Part shown: piece after piece, positions 11,372 to 23,685 of the stretch
How positions within the stretch are numbered: position 1 is the stretch's first letter
Layout of the letters: each line of letters begins with the position of its first letter
Source of the DNA: Chaenocephalus aceratus
Taxonomy: Eukaryota; Chordata; Actinopteri; Perciformes; Channichthyidae
Direction of reading: 5' to 3'
Assembly: GCA_023974075.1 (NCBI GenBank)
Contig: JAMFTG010000044.1
Span: 124,001-188,000, forward strand
Length of the DNA: 64,000 nt
Program-made: the position numbers and the translations under genes
Notes under the pieces: generated by a model
The model's database searches: none
Seen by the model: only the letters and a program-made list of their open reading frames with translations
What the model was told of the DNA's origin: nothing

Positions 11372-11994
11372 AGGCGCGTTCACACCGCAGTACTTTTCCC
11401 ACTTTAGTTCCGAAATGTCGCGTTCACACCAAAAAGAGCCGGAACTACGTTAGTCCATCAGAACCTTTTCACCCCCTTTTCAGTCGCTGCTAGAGAGCAG
11501 GGGCTTTCGTGGGAGAAAAAGGTTCCTGTGTCTGATTGGCTGGGCGGATTGCAAACCACGCCCCGTAAAACTCCCAAAAAGTGTTGTGAAGCCGCCATTT
11601 TATTATCCTCGCATTAGCATTATTAGCATTAGCATTAGCTCAACGCAGAGAGACTAACTTATGGCAACACAAAATAAAACATGGGAGCGGTGGAGATGAG
11701 GAGGTGTCGGCGTTCTGTCGATTTACTCTGAAGGCTTCAGTAGAAGCTGCTGGGAGTCCCAGCAGCTTCTACTGAAGCCTTCCCCAACTCCGGGGACTTC
11801 GGGCGGCAGTATACGCCGTGAAGTGGTTTGCGGCCTGCCAGTAAGCCCAAAGCAGAAGAAGAAGAAGTGACGTAATTTGCCTAATCCTCCCCCAGGGACT
11901 TATTCCGGTGTGAACGCGATCTGTACTCAGTTCATGAAAACTAAAGAGTTCTCTTGAACCTTTGTGGGGAAAGTACCGCAGTGTGAACGCGCCT
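11372..11994. mobile_element. Harbinger-like MITE, copy 2
   Basis: Terminal inverted repeats begin AGGCGCGTTCACACCGCAGT, and AAT flanks both sides (11369-11371 and 11995-11997). Its interior is in the opposite orientation to copy 1. It contains a perfect palindrome at 11731-11781 (25-bp arms around one base). Confidence 0.85.
11731..11781. repeat. Perfect 51-bp palindrome in MITE copy 2
   Basis: The left arm AAGGCTTCAGTAGAAGC... is followed, after a single G, by its exact reverse complement ending GCTTCTACTGAAGCCTT. The same palindrome is found in MITE copy 3 at 41130-41180. Confidence 0.9.
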
Positions 11995-12139
11995 AATGGG
12001 GCAAAGACTGCTGCCATTACATTACAATGTGAAAGGAGGACTGTGTTAAGTAGATGAGGACATGACTACAGATAAGAAAAAGACAGACATTATTCCTCTT
12101 ATGATCTTTCATGAAAGGACCAAGCACAGTTTAGATTAA

Positions 12140-12270
12140 GGCTGGAGCCACACGGAGACGAAAACTAACCGGATTTCATATCAAAAAAGTTTTCCGTCCA
12201 CACGAGACCGCTCTAACCGCTGGAGACGCTGTAGGACATATTACCTTGCATTTAGCCGACGCTTTTCATT
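12140..12270. repeat. Two short transposon-end fragments
   Basis: The segment CCACACGGAGACGAAAAC near 12152 resembles a fish MITE end, and 12237-12268 is a short fragment of the hAT-type core (GCATTTAGCCGACGCTTTT). Neither has a partner end. Confidence 0.4.
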
Positions 12271-12609
12271 TATGTTTCATACATAACACCGATAGAACAT
12301 ACATGGAGATGCTTCCATGGCTGCAGCTGCTGTACACCAGGATGCATCATGCACGCCCTCCTTGGGCACCACAAGGACATACCGTTTCTTAGTGTTATCA
12401 ATTTCTATATTGTGCAAACATTATCAACATTACAGATATTATCACTCCCCCTCATCGGAAACATGACCGCACAATACCTGAACCATTGTGATAGTAAGGC
12501 CACTGCCATCCAGATGAAACAAGTACACGTGCAGTGAATACAATACATTTAAATAAATAAGTAAAGAGGTGCTGCTAGAGATCTGGTGTTGTTGTAGTCT
12601 TCAGTTCGA

Positions 12610-13180
12610 TACTTGCGGCAAATAGTAACGGACTCAAACAATCTCCTTGCCTAACTCCTCTTAAGGTTACACAAATCTGAGCAACAGCCATTTACTCCAA
12701 TACGTGATCTTGGACAGCTGGACACAATTTGAATCCAATCTATGAAGGTCGATTGAAACCCAAAAGCATCCAGTGTGTTGTCCACTTGGCCCGATCTAAA
12801 GCTGGTTGGCTGAGGATTGTTTTTAGTACAAGATATAAGATTTAATGTTCTCCTAATATTATTAGCCCCTTGCCTACATGGGATAAAACCAGTTTGATCC
12901 GGTTTGACAAGTTTGGTTATCCGTCTTTGCATTCTCCGAGCCAGTATGTTCGTCAATATTTTTATATCGCTACAAAGCAAGCTAATTGGCCGATATCCCT
13001 CACATGAAGTCGGACCTTTGCCCTCCTTATGTAGGACAGATATAACGGCTTCAGACCAAGTTCTCTGTGGAGTACCTGAAGATAGAGCATCATTAAAAAC
13101 TTTAAATAATATTGGTAATCTCTTCTTTTAGACATTTATAACATTCCCCATGAAACCCGTCTGTTCCAGGGGATTCGTTA
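12610..13180 (-). pseudogene. L1-type LINE reverse-transcriptase fragment
   Basis: Read on the minus strand from about 13180, the translation holds SPGTDGFHGECYK, then after a frame change YRPISLLCSDIKILTNILA and PDQTGFIPCRQGANNIRR. These match the N-terminal half of an L1-clade reverse transcriptase. The conserved AFD catalytic region is missing, probably by deletion near 12800, before LDAFGFQSTFIDWIQ. It is a 5'-truncated, internally deleted, inactive copy. Confidence 0.8.
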
Positions 13181-13890
13181 CTTTTCAAAGTGTTTATAGT
13201 GTCTGAAATTGGCTGTATCATGGATGTTTAAAGTTTAACTTCTTCATATGTCTAATATTATAGTTCACTTTTCATTCAGGAAGTATGACGCTGTCCATGT
13301 CTGTGATTGGTCGAATGCTCCAGACACCACCCCTCTCATGTGAACGCGCACCTAACTAGATAGGACACGGCTGGCTTGAGCGAACGAGTTGATAGCCAGC
13401 GTCGTAGGACCGCTTAGCGAGAGCGCGTTTATTTTGGATGAGGTAAACTCAAACATATCCAGGTTATGTTGAACCAGCTTCGTGGGACAGGCCTCGGGTG
13501 TCCTCGGCGAAAGACATCCAAAGAAAGCAGGGATAAGCAAACTCTGGATCCCTCATATTTTCACAATTTAGCCGGTCTTACTTTGGTGAAAGGCAGGACG
13601 TTGAAATTAGAAGTCGTGTAGTTATATTTGTTTGTTTAATAGTAATGTGGAATTACAAGCTAGGTAGCAAACTAACCAAGTTTGTAACATGAATGCTTCA
13701 TCCACTCACAAGGACTTGGCAACAAGTATTAGCCAATCACATCACAGTCGACACTAAAAGTCAAACATGTTTTAACGCCTGGAATAAGGGTCTGTGGTTG
13801 ACAGAAGATTTGTTTGAAGACATTACATGTGTTGGTAAATACCAAACTCATACATTTCTTAGGCTTCTATGTGTGCTAAAAACAGGAGTC
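13181..13890. other. No gene recognised
   Basis: Nothing persuasive. The GC-rich part around 13320-13440 looks repeat-like but has no visible ends. Confidence 0.4.
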
Positions 13891-13899
13891 GCCGTTATC

Positions 13900-14140
13900 T
13901 AGGAGGGATGCCAGTGATTATTCGAATATTCGTCAGTCTCCATAATCGAATATTATTTTTAAAAATCGATTTTAATTATTTTTTTATTATTTAAGTTTTT
14001 TTTTTTTTCTGGCTTAGTTTCAACCAAAATAGACTAATGCTAATAATAGTAATAGTATTAATAATTGTAAATGGCCATTGGGGGCGCGGTCGAATAATCG
14101 ATTTTGATCATGGTCAGTTTCTGGCAACCCTATTATCGAG
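13900..14140. repeat. hAT-like terminus with ATTCGAAT words
   Basis: GATTATTCGAATATTCG and AATAATCGATTTTG recur around a T-rich core, in the style of the fish hAT ends at 52177 and 53137. Element boundaries are not clear. Confidence 0.4.
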
Positions 14141-14308
14141 CGTTGTTGACACTTAGGCATGGAACCGTGATGTAATATGTGTGGGGGCCTTACAGTGTTA
14201 ACTTCCTGGCCGGCCAAAATACGTCAACACGGTAACACTGTTTGAGTATCTACCCACATGTGTTGGAAGTGACATTCTGAGACAAACTGACAACTAACAT
14301 AAAGTTTC

Positions 14309-14552
14309 ATTGAAAGTCAGTCCTCAGGATATTGTTATGCCAGCCCTTCGAATCGTATTAACGTTGACAAGACGACTCCGTCTCGAGGTCCTGTTCCTCC
14401 CCCTGGAGCCTTGCCACGTCAGCTCGCTAGTTTTTATCCTCTTGGTATCAGTTGTTTTCATATTTGAAGCTTCGGGGATGTTTGACAGGCGACATGTCGG
14501 CAAGTATTCATTGTTCCCTCCTTACTGTCAGTCACTTTGAATGAAGGCACGA
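14309..14552 (+). repeat. Duplicated 240-bp segment, copy 2
   Basis: Partner of 10227-10467, in the same orientation, with 3 extra bases in the GTTGTTTTCATATT region. The matching frame stays open (76 codons). Flanking sequences differ right up to the shared segment. Confidence 0.85.
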
Positions 14553-15898
14553 GCAGGGTTTACTGCTATTTCCTGAAACCAAAGCACACAATGCCGTGCT
14601 AAACGACTTTAGTGCATTCATGAAAAAAGGCCCTGGTTCAATGTGTGCGATCACACAGCTGCGACAAATGCTGACTGCTGCTAAAGTCGGAGGCAAAGAA
14701 CAAAGCCCTATATCATTAAGGCCATAACTGACACAGCCGCCACAGAGAGGAGAGGAGTCAGTAGGAGGGTGGGAGGCAAGGAGAGATAACAAGAGGACGT
14801 GTTTACAGACCTTTTTATTTACCCGTCATCCTCGGCAGTGGAAACGAGAACATCCACGCCAACGACGACAAAAGGCACGAAAACATGTAATCACAGCCCG
14901 TCAGAAGCACAATACAGTCAGATGTATTAATATCTACACATGCATGCAACCTCCAATACCCACCGCACGCACACGCCGGAATATCTTAAGACATTACTAA
15001 GCAGCTTATTTAAAAAGAACCTTATTTATTTATCACGGAGAAGAAAGACCCGATTCTAAAGGCATGCATAATATATACACACACACACACATTCCACTAA
15101 CCAAACACCCAGTAATGAGTTTGTATTCTTAATGATACAGGAAGTAAAGGTCGATTTCCTCCGAGGTGGACAAAAGCAGATTAGAAGGAGAGATATCAGC
15201 GGGATGAAAGATCCCTGTGGAGTTCGGTCATCTGAGGGTTGAATCATAGACTGGATAAAATAATTGGACACCTTGATGTCAGCCAATGAGAACACGGTTT
15301 TGATTTGACTGTCAGAAATCTTTGTTTTTGTAACCAGAAGAGTTCACATATGGATGAGATGGTTGACCCGGTGGTGAATGAACACGGGAACGTTTACAAC
15401 TAAAGACAGCACTAGCTAGGTTAGTTAGCGCAGAGCAGGGGTGAGGGCACCCCCTGCATGAACCCGTATGGCACAATACAGCTCAGACTGGCTTACCTGT
15501 ACGTCAATCAAGTGGATGATAGGCTAACTTAAAAAATAAATAAATGTATATATCTTTTTTTTTCCATACCCACACGATCGACGCCTGGTGTAGTGTATCT
15601 GTAATTCATATTATCATGATATTATGTGATGCAAATGTTGGTATCTTATATAGGACTTTTAAAATGAAATGATAAAGACAATAATACATAAGTTGGTCTT
15701 TTGTGTATATGCAATCCATGGAAAACCTAATGATGGCTTAGTGCTGCCACTGGTGGCCAGAGCTATATTATCCCAATAGCCATTTGTGTAGTTTATAAAC
15801 CTTAAATATGAATCCTCTGATATATTGTATTCAAGCCTGTGTGACTGCATTAACCATTATAAAGACGGAAACAATGCATTTTCTAAATATTATATTAC
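14553..15898. other. No gene recognised
   Basis: A short (AC)n tract is present near 15075-15092. No other repeat or gene is evident. Frames of 60-86 codons have no recognisable motifs. Confidence 0.45.
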
Positions 15899-15906
15899 AT
15901 TTAAAT

Positions 15907-16927
15907 TAGTGCTGTCAAAATTATCGCGTTAACGGCGGTAATTAATTTTGAAAAATTGCGTTAAAATATTTAACGCATGTGCAGAATGGCCCGCCCCATA
16001 CGTGCCACCAGTGGCAGCGCCAGGGTATGGCTGGGGTAGGCTACACCCATACCAAGAAAGGGCTTAGCCCCACCATGAGACATGATGTTAGAGTAAGCTA
16101 AATAAAGTCTGCCAACTCGCGGAGTAAATTGCACAGACAGCAGTTAGTAAGACTGATTTCAGTAGCCACGGTTTTGAAAACTTTTGTCACGTAGTGATCG
16201 TCTTCTCAATAGAACATCTTTGATAATGTCTTCTGGCCAATCAGCATCAAGATAACGGCGTGGTGTTGTTGCAGGAAGTCCCGACGGAGAATACTTTTGC
16301 TGTAGTACAGGGGTGCACATAACTGGTACGCAGGTTATGTGCGTAATCTGAAATGCGTACCGTCACTTGTGTCACAAAGCGCATTTGTGTACCGACGTAC
16401 TTGTGAAGCTTTTCCAGAAGGCGGTTCGATCACCGGACGACAGAGTCGGTCTCCGTGCACACAGACAGGGCTGCTGTTAACGTCGGTCTGTACAACGGAA
16501 CTGTGCCAAAACTACGCCAACCGGCTGCGGAGGGAGACTCCCCCCCTTCACTGGAGAACTGCGCTGAAACAGCTGATCACAACGTTCACGCTCTGTGGTC
16601 ACGAAGTACTCCACTAGCCGCCCCCCCTCTGTCGACTTTCCTGAAGTACTCCCCGTTGATAGAAATCAACACGTAATGAATTAAGACCCCACGGTTTGAT
16701 GATTGATAGGTGTGTGGGCTGTCTTTCATTTTGACACGCAGAACAATGTTATAATAAACATAGATACTGTATGTTAAATGGATGTATCTGCCTTCTTTCA
16801 TTTATCTTTCCATTCCCAACAATATACATAAAGAAATGACATATTTTGGACATAGTTCGAATGGTGATTAATCTGATTAATTATTTTTTAAGCTGTGATT
16901 AAACATTGTAATCGTTTGACAGCCCTA
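15907..16927. mobile_element. Non-autonomous hAT element with 8-bp TSD
   Basis: The left end is TAGTGCTGTCAAA and the right end is TTTGACAGCCCTA, which are inverted repeats with one mismatch. Both flanks read ATTTAAAT (15899-15906 and 16928-16935), a perfect 8-bp duplication as expected for hAT. The interior has GATTAA/TTAATC words near both ends, plus sequences near 16008 and 16310 that look like further repeats nested inside. No transposase was recognised. Confidence 0.92.
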
Positions 16928-16935
16928 ATTTAAAT

Positions 16936-17510
16936 CCATCCAGAGGTCGTCTGGTAAAACATGAAGTCCCCGTACATGATGACACCAGTCTCATGTGCAC
17001 AGGGCCTGGCTCTCCTTTCAGCCCCATGAAAGAAGTCTGAGCCTCAGGCCTCTCTTGTCCTACTGCTGCCTTCCCGCCATGAAACAGCAGAACACACTGT
17101 GCTGGCAAGGCGGAGCGCTGTCTGGAGGGCAGCTGGCTCGCAGAGATTCCTCTTTGAGGGTTTGCATTTCTATGCAATTGCAAGATGATGTCCAGTCGAA
17201 TTAGGTTGACGAAACATTTGCTAATCAGGTTTTATTATCCGTATTTAAAACTTGCGTATAATGTTACAGCAATCTCGTTCTTAACTTGCCGTTCGCAGTA
17301 CTTTCCTGAAATGAGCACCCAAAAGGGTAAATAATTGTGTTTACAGAGGACTATAACAGAGTGAAAATGACCTTGCATAATGTTTCAGCAGAAGTCGTCT
17401 GTCGAGGCAGGACTTCAGTCACACATCCTGCACGTTGAGCTCTTCACACAGCAGGTGCAGTCAGGAGATAGCTGGCATCCTGCATTGATTTGAACACAGA
17501 GCATGAAAAG
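16936..17510. other. No gene recognised
   Basis: A 94-codon minus-strand frame (16899-17183) overlaps the transposon edge and shows no motif. Nothing else seen. Confidence 0.4.
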
Positions 17511-17885
17511 AAGGTTTGGGTTCCGGGAAAACCGTAGTTTTTTTAAGCCTTGAAACTGTCTCGATCGGTTTTTGGTTTTCTGTCTGCGTTTTGTCTTGTC
17601 TAGATCTGTCTGTGGTTCCCTGTCGTTAGTTTCCCTGGTGTGTCTAATTTACCCGATTGTGTTCACCTGGTGTCCCTGTGTTTTCTCCTCCCGCCTCACC
17701 TGTGTCTTGTGTGTATGATTAGTCTTGTGTGTATTTAAGTTTTGTTTTTTCTATCTATCTTTGTCGTGTGTCATGACTAGTTCGTCGGTGAGTGTTCTGT
17801 TTTGTCTTTGTTTATCACCTAGTCTTGAAATAAAGGAGTTTTTTCAGTTTATATCTGCATGTGGGTCCTGCTTCCAACATACACA
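17510..17885 (+). repeat. Retroelement-like 3' or LTR-like segment
   Basis: Pyrimidine- and GT-rich sequence with TATTTAAG at 17734 and AATAAA at 17829, ending shortly after the polyadenylation signal. The layout resembles a fish retroelement terminal region. No TG...CA boundaries with target duplication were found, so the class is open. Confidence 0.35.
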
Positions 17886-17889
17886 GTAA

Positions 17890-18590
17890 CAGAAACAGTG
17901 CAGTAGATATTTGGACTAAATGTCAGAAAGTGTTTCCTCATTCTTAGAACTGTGAATTACGTGTAAGCACGACAGAGGTGGCATTTAAACGTTGCACTGT
18001 TGGTGGCCGAATGCTGCACTTGTAAGCACGATAAGACCTTTATTTAACACGGACTTTCCTGTGCGAGCTGACATGTTCGTCTTTAAACCAACATCCATTT
18101 CTCTAGATAACGTTGGCGTGTTTTGCCGTTGATGGTAAATCCACTTTGAGCCTTCGGTGTTCTTCAGATGTTTGTCTCCAAGCTAATTTACATACATTTG
18201 CATGTTAAGTAAGAATTAGGGCAACATTATGCAAATGCATGAAAGCTAACTATTAAAGCCATTTCTACTGGGTTTCATTTTCGACATGCCTTCGGTCAGT
18301 GACTGGAGTACTGTATGTTGGTCACTGCGCAATGAGTGACTATTACGCACCTTCATATATGAGTAAAGCACTCAGGGCACACATGGAGATATGCATGTAG
18401 TGTCGAGGAGGGAAACGACAACAGCATATAAATACAATAATAATAACAATTTTCGTAGCAAAAAAACATTTAAAACCTACTATTTGCCCAGAGCTACATA
18501 AGCAATGTCCTAAGTATCTATTGTTCTTTACAAAGTCGAGGTATTGATACCAGTCTTTTAGAAGTACATTCATCTGAGGAATATAGGACA
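17890..18590. other. No gene recognised
   Basis: AT-rich, no persuasive frame and no repeat ends. Confidence 0.4.
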
Positions 18591-18591
18591 A

Positions 18592-18975
18592 TGGCTTTAT
18601 TGATGATATTTTGTATTAAACCTTTATTCAACCAGATGGTCCCGTTGAGATCATGCAAGCAGCAAGTCGGTTACAACGTGAACAGAAAACACAAAGGGAC
18701 ATGGTATTTACAGGGCTACATGTACATACCTAGAGACATGGACAAGTACCAACAGTATCAATTATCATCAGCAGGCAGTGGAACCAATTTGCTCATTTTC
18801 AAATCTTTTTGAAGACTGTTCCAAGTAAGAGTCCTTGCACTTGGCACATGCAACAAAACCACATCTTTCGATCTCGGGCAATAGCTGCCTGCAACTCTCC
18901 GTGTGATCAGAGGGCAGATGGGAGTTTATGGCTTTATAAATGAACACGACTGAGCCTCCATAAAGTGGCATTTTT
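18592..18975. repeat. Dispersed fish repeat (ACCTTTATTCAACCAG type)
   Basis: It includes AACCTTTATTCAACCAGATG and GTTGAGATCATG, a sequence I recall as a common 3' segment of a fish retroelement. Coding frames across it are fragmentary. Ends were not defined. Confidence 0.4.
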
Positions 18976-19360
18976 TAGGACAAGTAAAACCCATCAGACT
19001 CTGAGTAGAGCGACCAGGTTATCTGAGGGTATACATGTCAGTGTTTAAAGTGTGTACTTACTGCACGATTCATCTACAGAACGTACTACTGCTGGTCTCT
19101 CACACCCATCTATGTTCCTGAGCAAAACACAAATGGTCGGGCAGCATGGCGTCAATCTATCGTAACAATCCCAACATATTTGATTAGGACTTTGAACCCC
19201 AGCCTTTAGTTTTTGTTTTTTAAAGGTAGCTCACCATGACAACAATGATGTGTGCGTAAAGAGTAACGATGTTAACAATCCATCGTTTCAAGTCCTAAAC
19301 GAAGGCCTGAGCTTCAGGCAAAACATAAATAACTTTAGTTTGAAATGTAAGTAACTTAAA

Positions 19361-19878
19361 GGTCCCGTGCCATGGCCATTTCCACTGATCATAATTCCAT
19401 TGTTGAGGTCGACTAGAATAGATTTATACTGTGCAATGTTCCAAACTCACGTTGGTTTCTCACAGCAACTCTGTAAAGTATGTGTATTCAATAATATAAT
19501 AGAGAGAATTTCGCCGCGATCCCCAACTGTCTGTTATCAGCCTGCAGCCAGGGAGGAGACATCACCAGAGCTGCACTGAGTGTGTGAGGAAGTCCGTGGA
19601 TTGGTCAATTTGGACCAATCAGCGGGGGCTTAACGTAACGGCTCCGGATTGGTCCATTTCGTTCCGGGGACGACGTGACATCATGCGTACACGGAAGAAT
19701 CAAATGGACAGTGACGTTTCTCCAACGAGGCGTTTTGGGGAGGTCTTCTCTGTGTTAGAGTTTTACTCGCTACAGGGTGCACTTTGAGGGTTTTGACTCT
19801 GCAGACCGTTCACATGCAGAAAAACCTTCATAACAACAAGGGGATGGGCGATAACCGGAAAAGCACGACATGGGCCCT
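19361..19878. mobile_element. TTAA-flanked TIR element
   Basis: The left end is AGGTCCCGTGCCATG and the right end is its imperfect reverse complement (CACGACATGGGCCCT). TTAA lies on both sides (19357-19360 and 19879-19882). A TTAA duplication is typical of piggyBac or Kolobok elements. The 518-bp interior carries no recognised transposase, so it is non-autonomous. Confidence 0.75.
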
Positions 19879-19882
19879 TTAA

Positions 19883-20695
19883 CTGTAAGCAGCTAAACAC
19901 AAGCAGCTCGCTTGTGATGCTGGCCAGGTAGCGACGGTGTGTTTTTAGTAAAGAACCGTTACTCTTTCACATTAGTCATTTCATCCATCCACATTCATTA
20001 GTTTCTCCTTCATCATTCAACATGATGCATTGCCCTTATGAAAAGTCCGTGAGGCACAGACAACCCAACTGTAACACGGTGGAAGTATTTTGAGGTACAT
20101 TGGAAACAGCTTTTAGAGTACATTGTCTTTGTTTTACAGATGGGATAATTTACCTTTACGAGACAGGAGTAATGCACTTCTCTGTATTTTGGCCCTGAAA
20201 ACAGATCCGATTATTCCGCTCCGGCCCGGTACACATAACAACTTCTTTATAGACATAGAAAGAGATAAAACTCTGTAATCTGTGAAACAGGAAGGATGCA
20301 TAACCGTTAATCATTAAAACACCTCGTCGGCCCTTTTCTTCTACCAGTATACCCGTCACAGTTAAGCTGATGTTATATGTATTGTAGTGGTTACTTACTG
20401 CACTAATGTATTGTGCAATATAATACATCAGCACTTCATGCATTTCATCTACAATAATAGTATAATATGTGCTGGCAAGTACTTCAAGCTGTACTTCATT
20501 CTCTCGGGGGTTTTTACCCGATGTGAGCCACTTGAGATGAAGCTCTACACACGTGTTGGTAACTCTTGCTAACAGACACGTTCCACATGAGGGGGGGGGT
20601 GCGGGCTGTGCGCCTCACCCGGAGAGGAGAGGACGAACAGCGACATACAGAGAGATAAATAGATATACCCCAATGCACACACATCCCTGCAGGCG

Positions 20696-20696
<1 letters not shown>
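19883..20696. other. No gene recognised
   Basis: No recognisable domain, terminal repeat or array. Confidence 0.4.

Positions 20697-20731
<35 letters not shown>
20697..20731. repeat. (TG)n microsatellite
   Basis: Uninterrupted 35-nt TG tract. A Cys-Val open frame is an artefact of it. Confidence 0.98.
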
Positions 20732-20732
<1 letters not shown>

Positions 20733-20948
20733 ATGCTGCTGTTGGGCTATTCCCGGGGAGAACGTCAGCACACACACACGGTCAGCTCCAGCGGGGGTTT
20801 GAGCTGCTGAATTCACAATCTAGTGCCGTCCATCAGTTTCCATGTTGCTGTCATAAACACGCGGGCGTACGTGACGGCAAAGAACCCTTGACTTGGTTTG
20901 GCTTTTCGCTTAACACAGACGCACCTGGTCTATTGGGGAATCCTGCTA

Positions 20949-21103
<155 letters not shown>

Positions 21104-21109
21104 AGGCGG

Positions 21110-22128
21110 TGCCCGTTAAGCTGATTAGCTACCTTCAACCTGCTGATTGGTCCAGTTCCTCGGTCTCTCGTCGACTAGACTTCTCCCCTCCCTAACACAC
21201 ATCTGCGATGTCTGTCCCGTTACACTGATTGCTTATTTATACCGTATGCCGGTCCTTTCTCTCGTGTTGTGAGACGGTGTAGAAAAGCTACTAAACCTGT
21301 TAGACACGCTTTATTTATTTAGCTTAGGAGTGCAAAACCCTTCATTCTTTTCTCCTGTTTTTTGCATTAGTAGGTAAGATTTTGTGTTAAAAGCTTTCTT
21401 TGTTTTGTGGTTTTGCTACTCCAGTGTGTAATGATTTTGTAGTAAAATAATTTTATATATTTATAAATACATTTATTTTTCACTTTCTCTGTTTTGGCGT
21501 CCGTGTTCTTGGGAGTGGGAAAAGTGGGGCGAGTGCATCTTATGCTGCGCCTCGGTTCCCCTCGGTCTGGGCGTAACAGTAACATGCAGCAACTCATGGA
21601 GACGAAAAAAAAGACACACACAAGTGAAGAATTTAGAATTTAACTGTTTTCATGGACCTCTTTCACAAAACAAAACTTCAAACAAGATGTATGTATATAA
21701 GCAACATGAATGACAGTGTTTCATAAGGTGTTATTTACAGCCTGTAGTCAAAGTCACATGTGTTCAATGTGGAAAAGAACATCTGTATGTACGAATGTCA
21801 TGTTGCATGCATTGCCAAATAGGTAAGGGCCACACAGATAACCATAAGCAGCTTCAGCAGCGAGGAGGCACACTGTGCAAACATGCGTCAGTTCTACATC
21901 CATGAGCGTCTACCGAAAGCATCACGTGGAAAGCAAATGTGGTGGTGTGAAGAAACACTATCAATATTTTCGGCACCTGTGTAAACAAGCCTCATTGCTG
22001 TAGAAGCTGTTGGCATGGCAAATCGTGCGTGTCTCGAAACGTGATGAGTCTAGGTCTACAATAGAAACAGATTGAATAGAAATAGGAGTGTGAGCCCATT
22101 GCTGAGTTTTTACCTGTTGGCGTAATCC
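21110..22128. other. Intergenic, weak LTR-like segment
   Basis: Between about 21211 (TGTCCCGTTAC) and 21579 (GGGCGTAACA) the sequence begins TG and ends CA and closes with a word resembling the U5 end of fish gypsy elements. No target duplication and no inverted ends support it, so I do not call an LTR. Nothing else was recognised. Confidence 0.3.
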
Positions 22129-22136
22129 CTCTAGGG

Positions 22137-22802
22137 CAGGGGTTCCCAAACCTGGTTCCCATCTATATTGGTAGCATTAATTGAATATTGTTGTAAAAAC
22201 ATTACATTTGTCTCTGCTGATAAGAAGATATAAAGATCCAACTGTATATTTAATTATGGATTACACAATTACTTTGGCCTAATTAAAACTGGTTGGCCTT
22301 CTTCCCTGAATAGTAGATTTTTAAATTCAAATGTATTTAAGGAAAATATATTAATGAACTACTTCTACTGCAGGTTGCAAACGATCACGTTACCATTGCT
22401 ATTCCACACATAGCTCATCAGTGACTTGTGTGCTTGCTGTCCCTCGCAGGTCTTCTCAAAGCGGGGCTGCTGTTTTGAGACCGCCTCTCAGTTCATTCTC
22501 AATGTTCAGCTTTGATCTGTATTTCGTTTTGATGGCAGCAACAGCAGAAAAAGCCTCTCTCACACAAGTAATGTTGCAAAAGGCAGCATTATGCCCACAG
22601 TTCTCTGACCAATGAGATATGTTCGAGCAGTGTTTGTTTACAATTTAATAATACATTTGATTTATATAGCACACTTTAAAAACGTCATCTCTCAAGGTGC
22701 TTCACAAAGCTAAAAGGAGAAAATAACAACATCTTCACGCGACCCCCCTGCAGTACCTCCGCGACCCACCAGGGGTCGCACCCCACAGTTTGAAAACCAC
22801 TG
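22137..22802. mobile_element. Non-autonomous hAT (Charlie-like) with 8-bp TSD
   Basis: Left end CAGGGGTTCCCAAACC and right end GTTTGAAAACCACTG are imperfect inverted repeats. Both flanks read CTCTAGGG (22129-22136 and 22803-22810), a perfect 8-bp duplication. The interior has no transposase; the segment at 22640-22720 is a short dispersed repeat. Confidence 0.92.
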
Positions 22803-22936
22803 CTCTAGGGCATTGGTCGGCAACAGGCGGACCGCGGTCCGGACCCAGGCGGACAATCAATACATTAATAGGGGATTTACATTTTGACGGGTCGATTATA
22901 TTTTAACCGCTGCCGACAGGGCGAAAGAGAGGAGTG

Positions 22937-23105
22937 AGCGATACAGGGAGAGAAACACAGAAGAAGAGAGCGCGATACAGGGAGAGAAACACAGAAGAAG
23001 AGACGAGAGCGCGGCAGAGAGAAGCGGAGAGGAAAGTGAGTGAAGAGAATAATTAGCGATACAGGGAGAGAAGCGGAGAGGAGAGAGAACAGGCGTTTGG
23101 GAGAG
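22937..23105. repeat. GA-rich tandem repeats
   Basis: Units of GATACAGGGAGAGAAACACA recur near 22939 and 22973 and, altered, near 23058. The Ser/Leu-rich minus-strand frames here are products of the array. Confidence 0.8.
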
Positions 23106-23170
23106 ACACATAATGACACATGGCGCTCTCCAAGAAGAGGAACGTATACAACTAAATATGGTTCCAGGGC

Positions 23171-23230
23171 AGGCTAACCAATGAGCTAACCCAGGCTAAC
23201 CAATGAGCTAACCCAGGCTAACCAATGAGC
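23171..23230. repeat. 22-bp tandem repeat, about 2.8 copies
   Basis: Units AGGCTAACCAATGAGCTAAC repeat with no change seen. Each contains ACCAAT, an inverse CCAAT-like word, but no promoter is evident. Confidence 0.9.
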
Positions 23231-23685
23231 ACCTGCATGTGTGTGTGAGAAAGGCCCTGACACCATTTCAGCCCAGATCCAAACTCCTGGCAGGACAAGC
23301 TCCAGCTCAATTCTCGCACTGAACAGAACAAAGTGAGAGCGATATAAGAGGGACAGAAAGAGAGACTTTAAAACTGTTCAGTTGTTATGATGTTTAAAGA
23401 CTGATATTGTTCTATAATCGTCTGAAACTGTTAAGTCATGATGTGAAACGGTTACAGGGCATGACATGACACATTAGCTTAGATGGCCCTGAGTCCAATA
23501 GAGATGGCCCTTAAAAATGCGCGTGGACGAAATGACACACGAAAGGTTTGGGGGACCTGCAGGTCTTAGATGCTGTCTGGTGCATTCTCTAGAATTATAA
23601 GACGAACCACCACAATATTATATTGTACAATTTCAATGTTATTCTTAATTTCACTTCTTCTTGTTTGTGTTTGCTGATTCAACGA

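Noticed and set aside
21211..21579. A gypsy-type solo LTR
   Set aside because: TG...CA ends were seen, but flanks do not match and the ends are not inverted repeats.
22877..23119. Minus-strand Ser/Leu-rich signal-peptide-like frames
   Set aside because: They come from the GA-rich tandem repeats and have no support otherwise.
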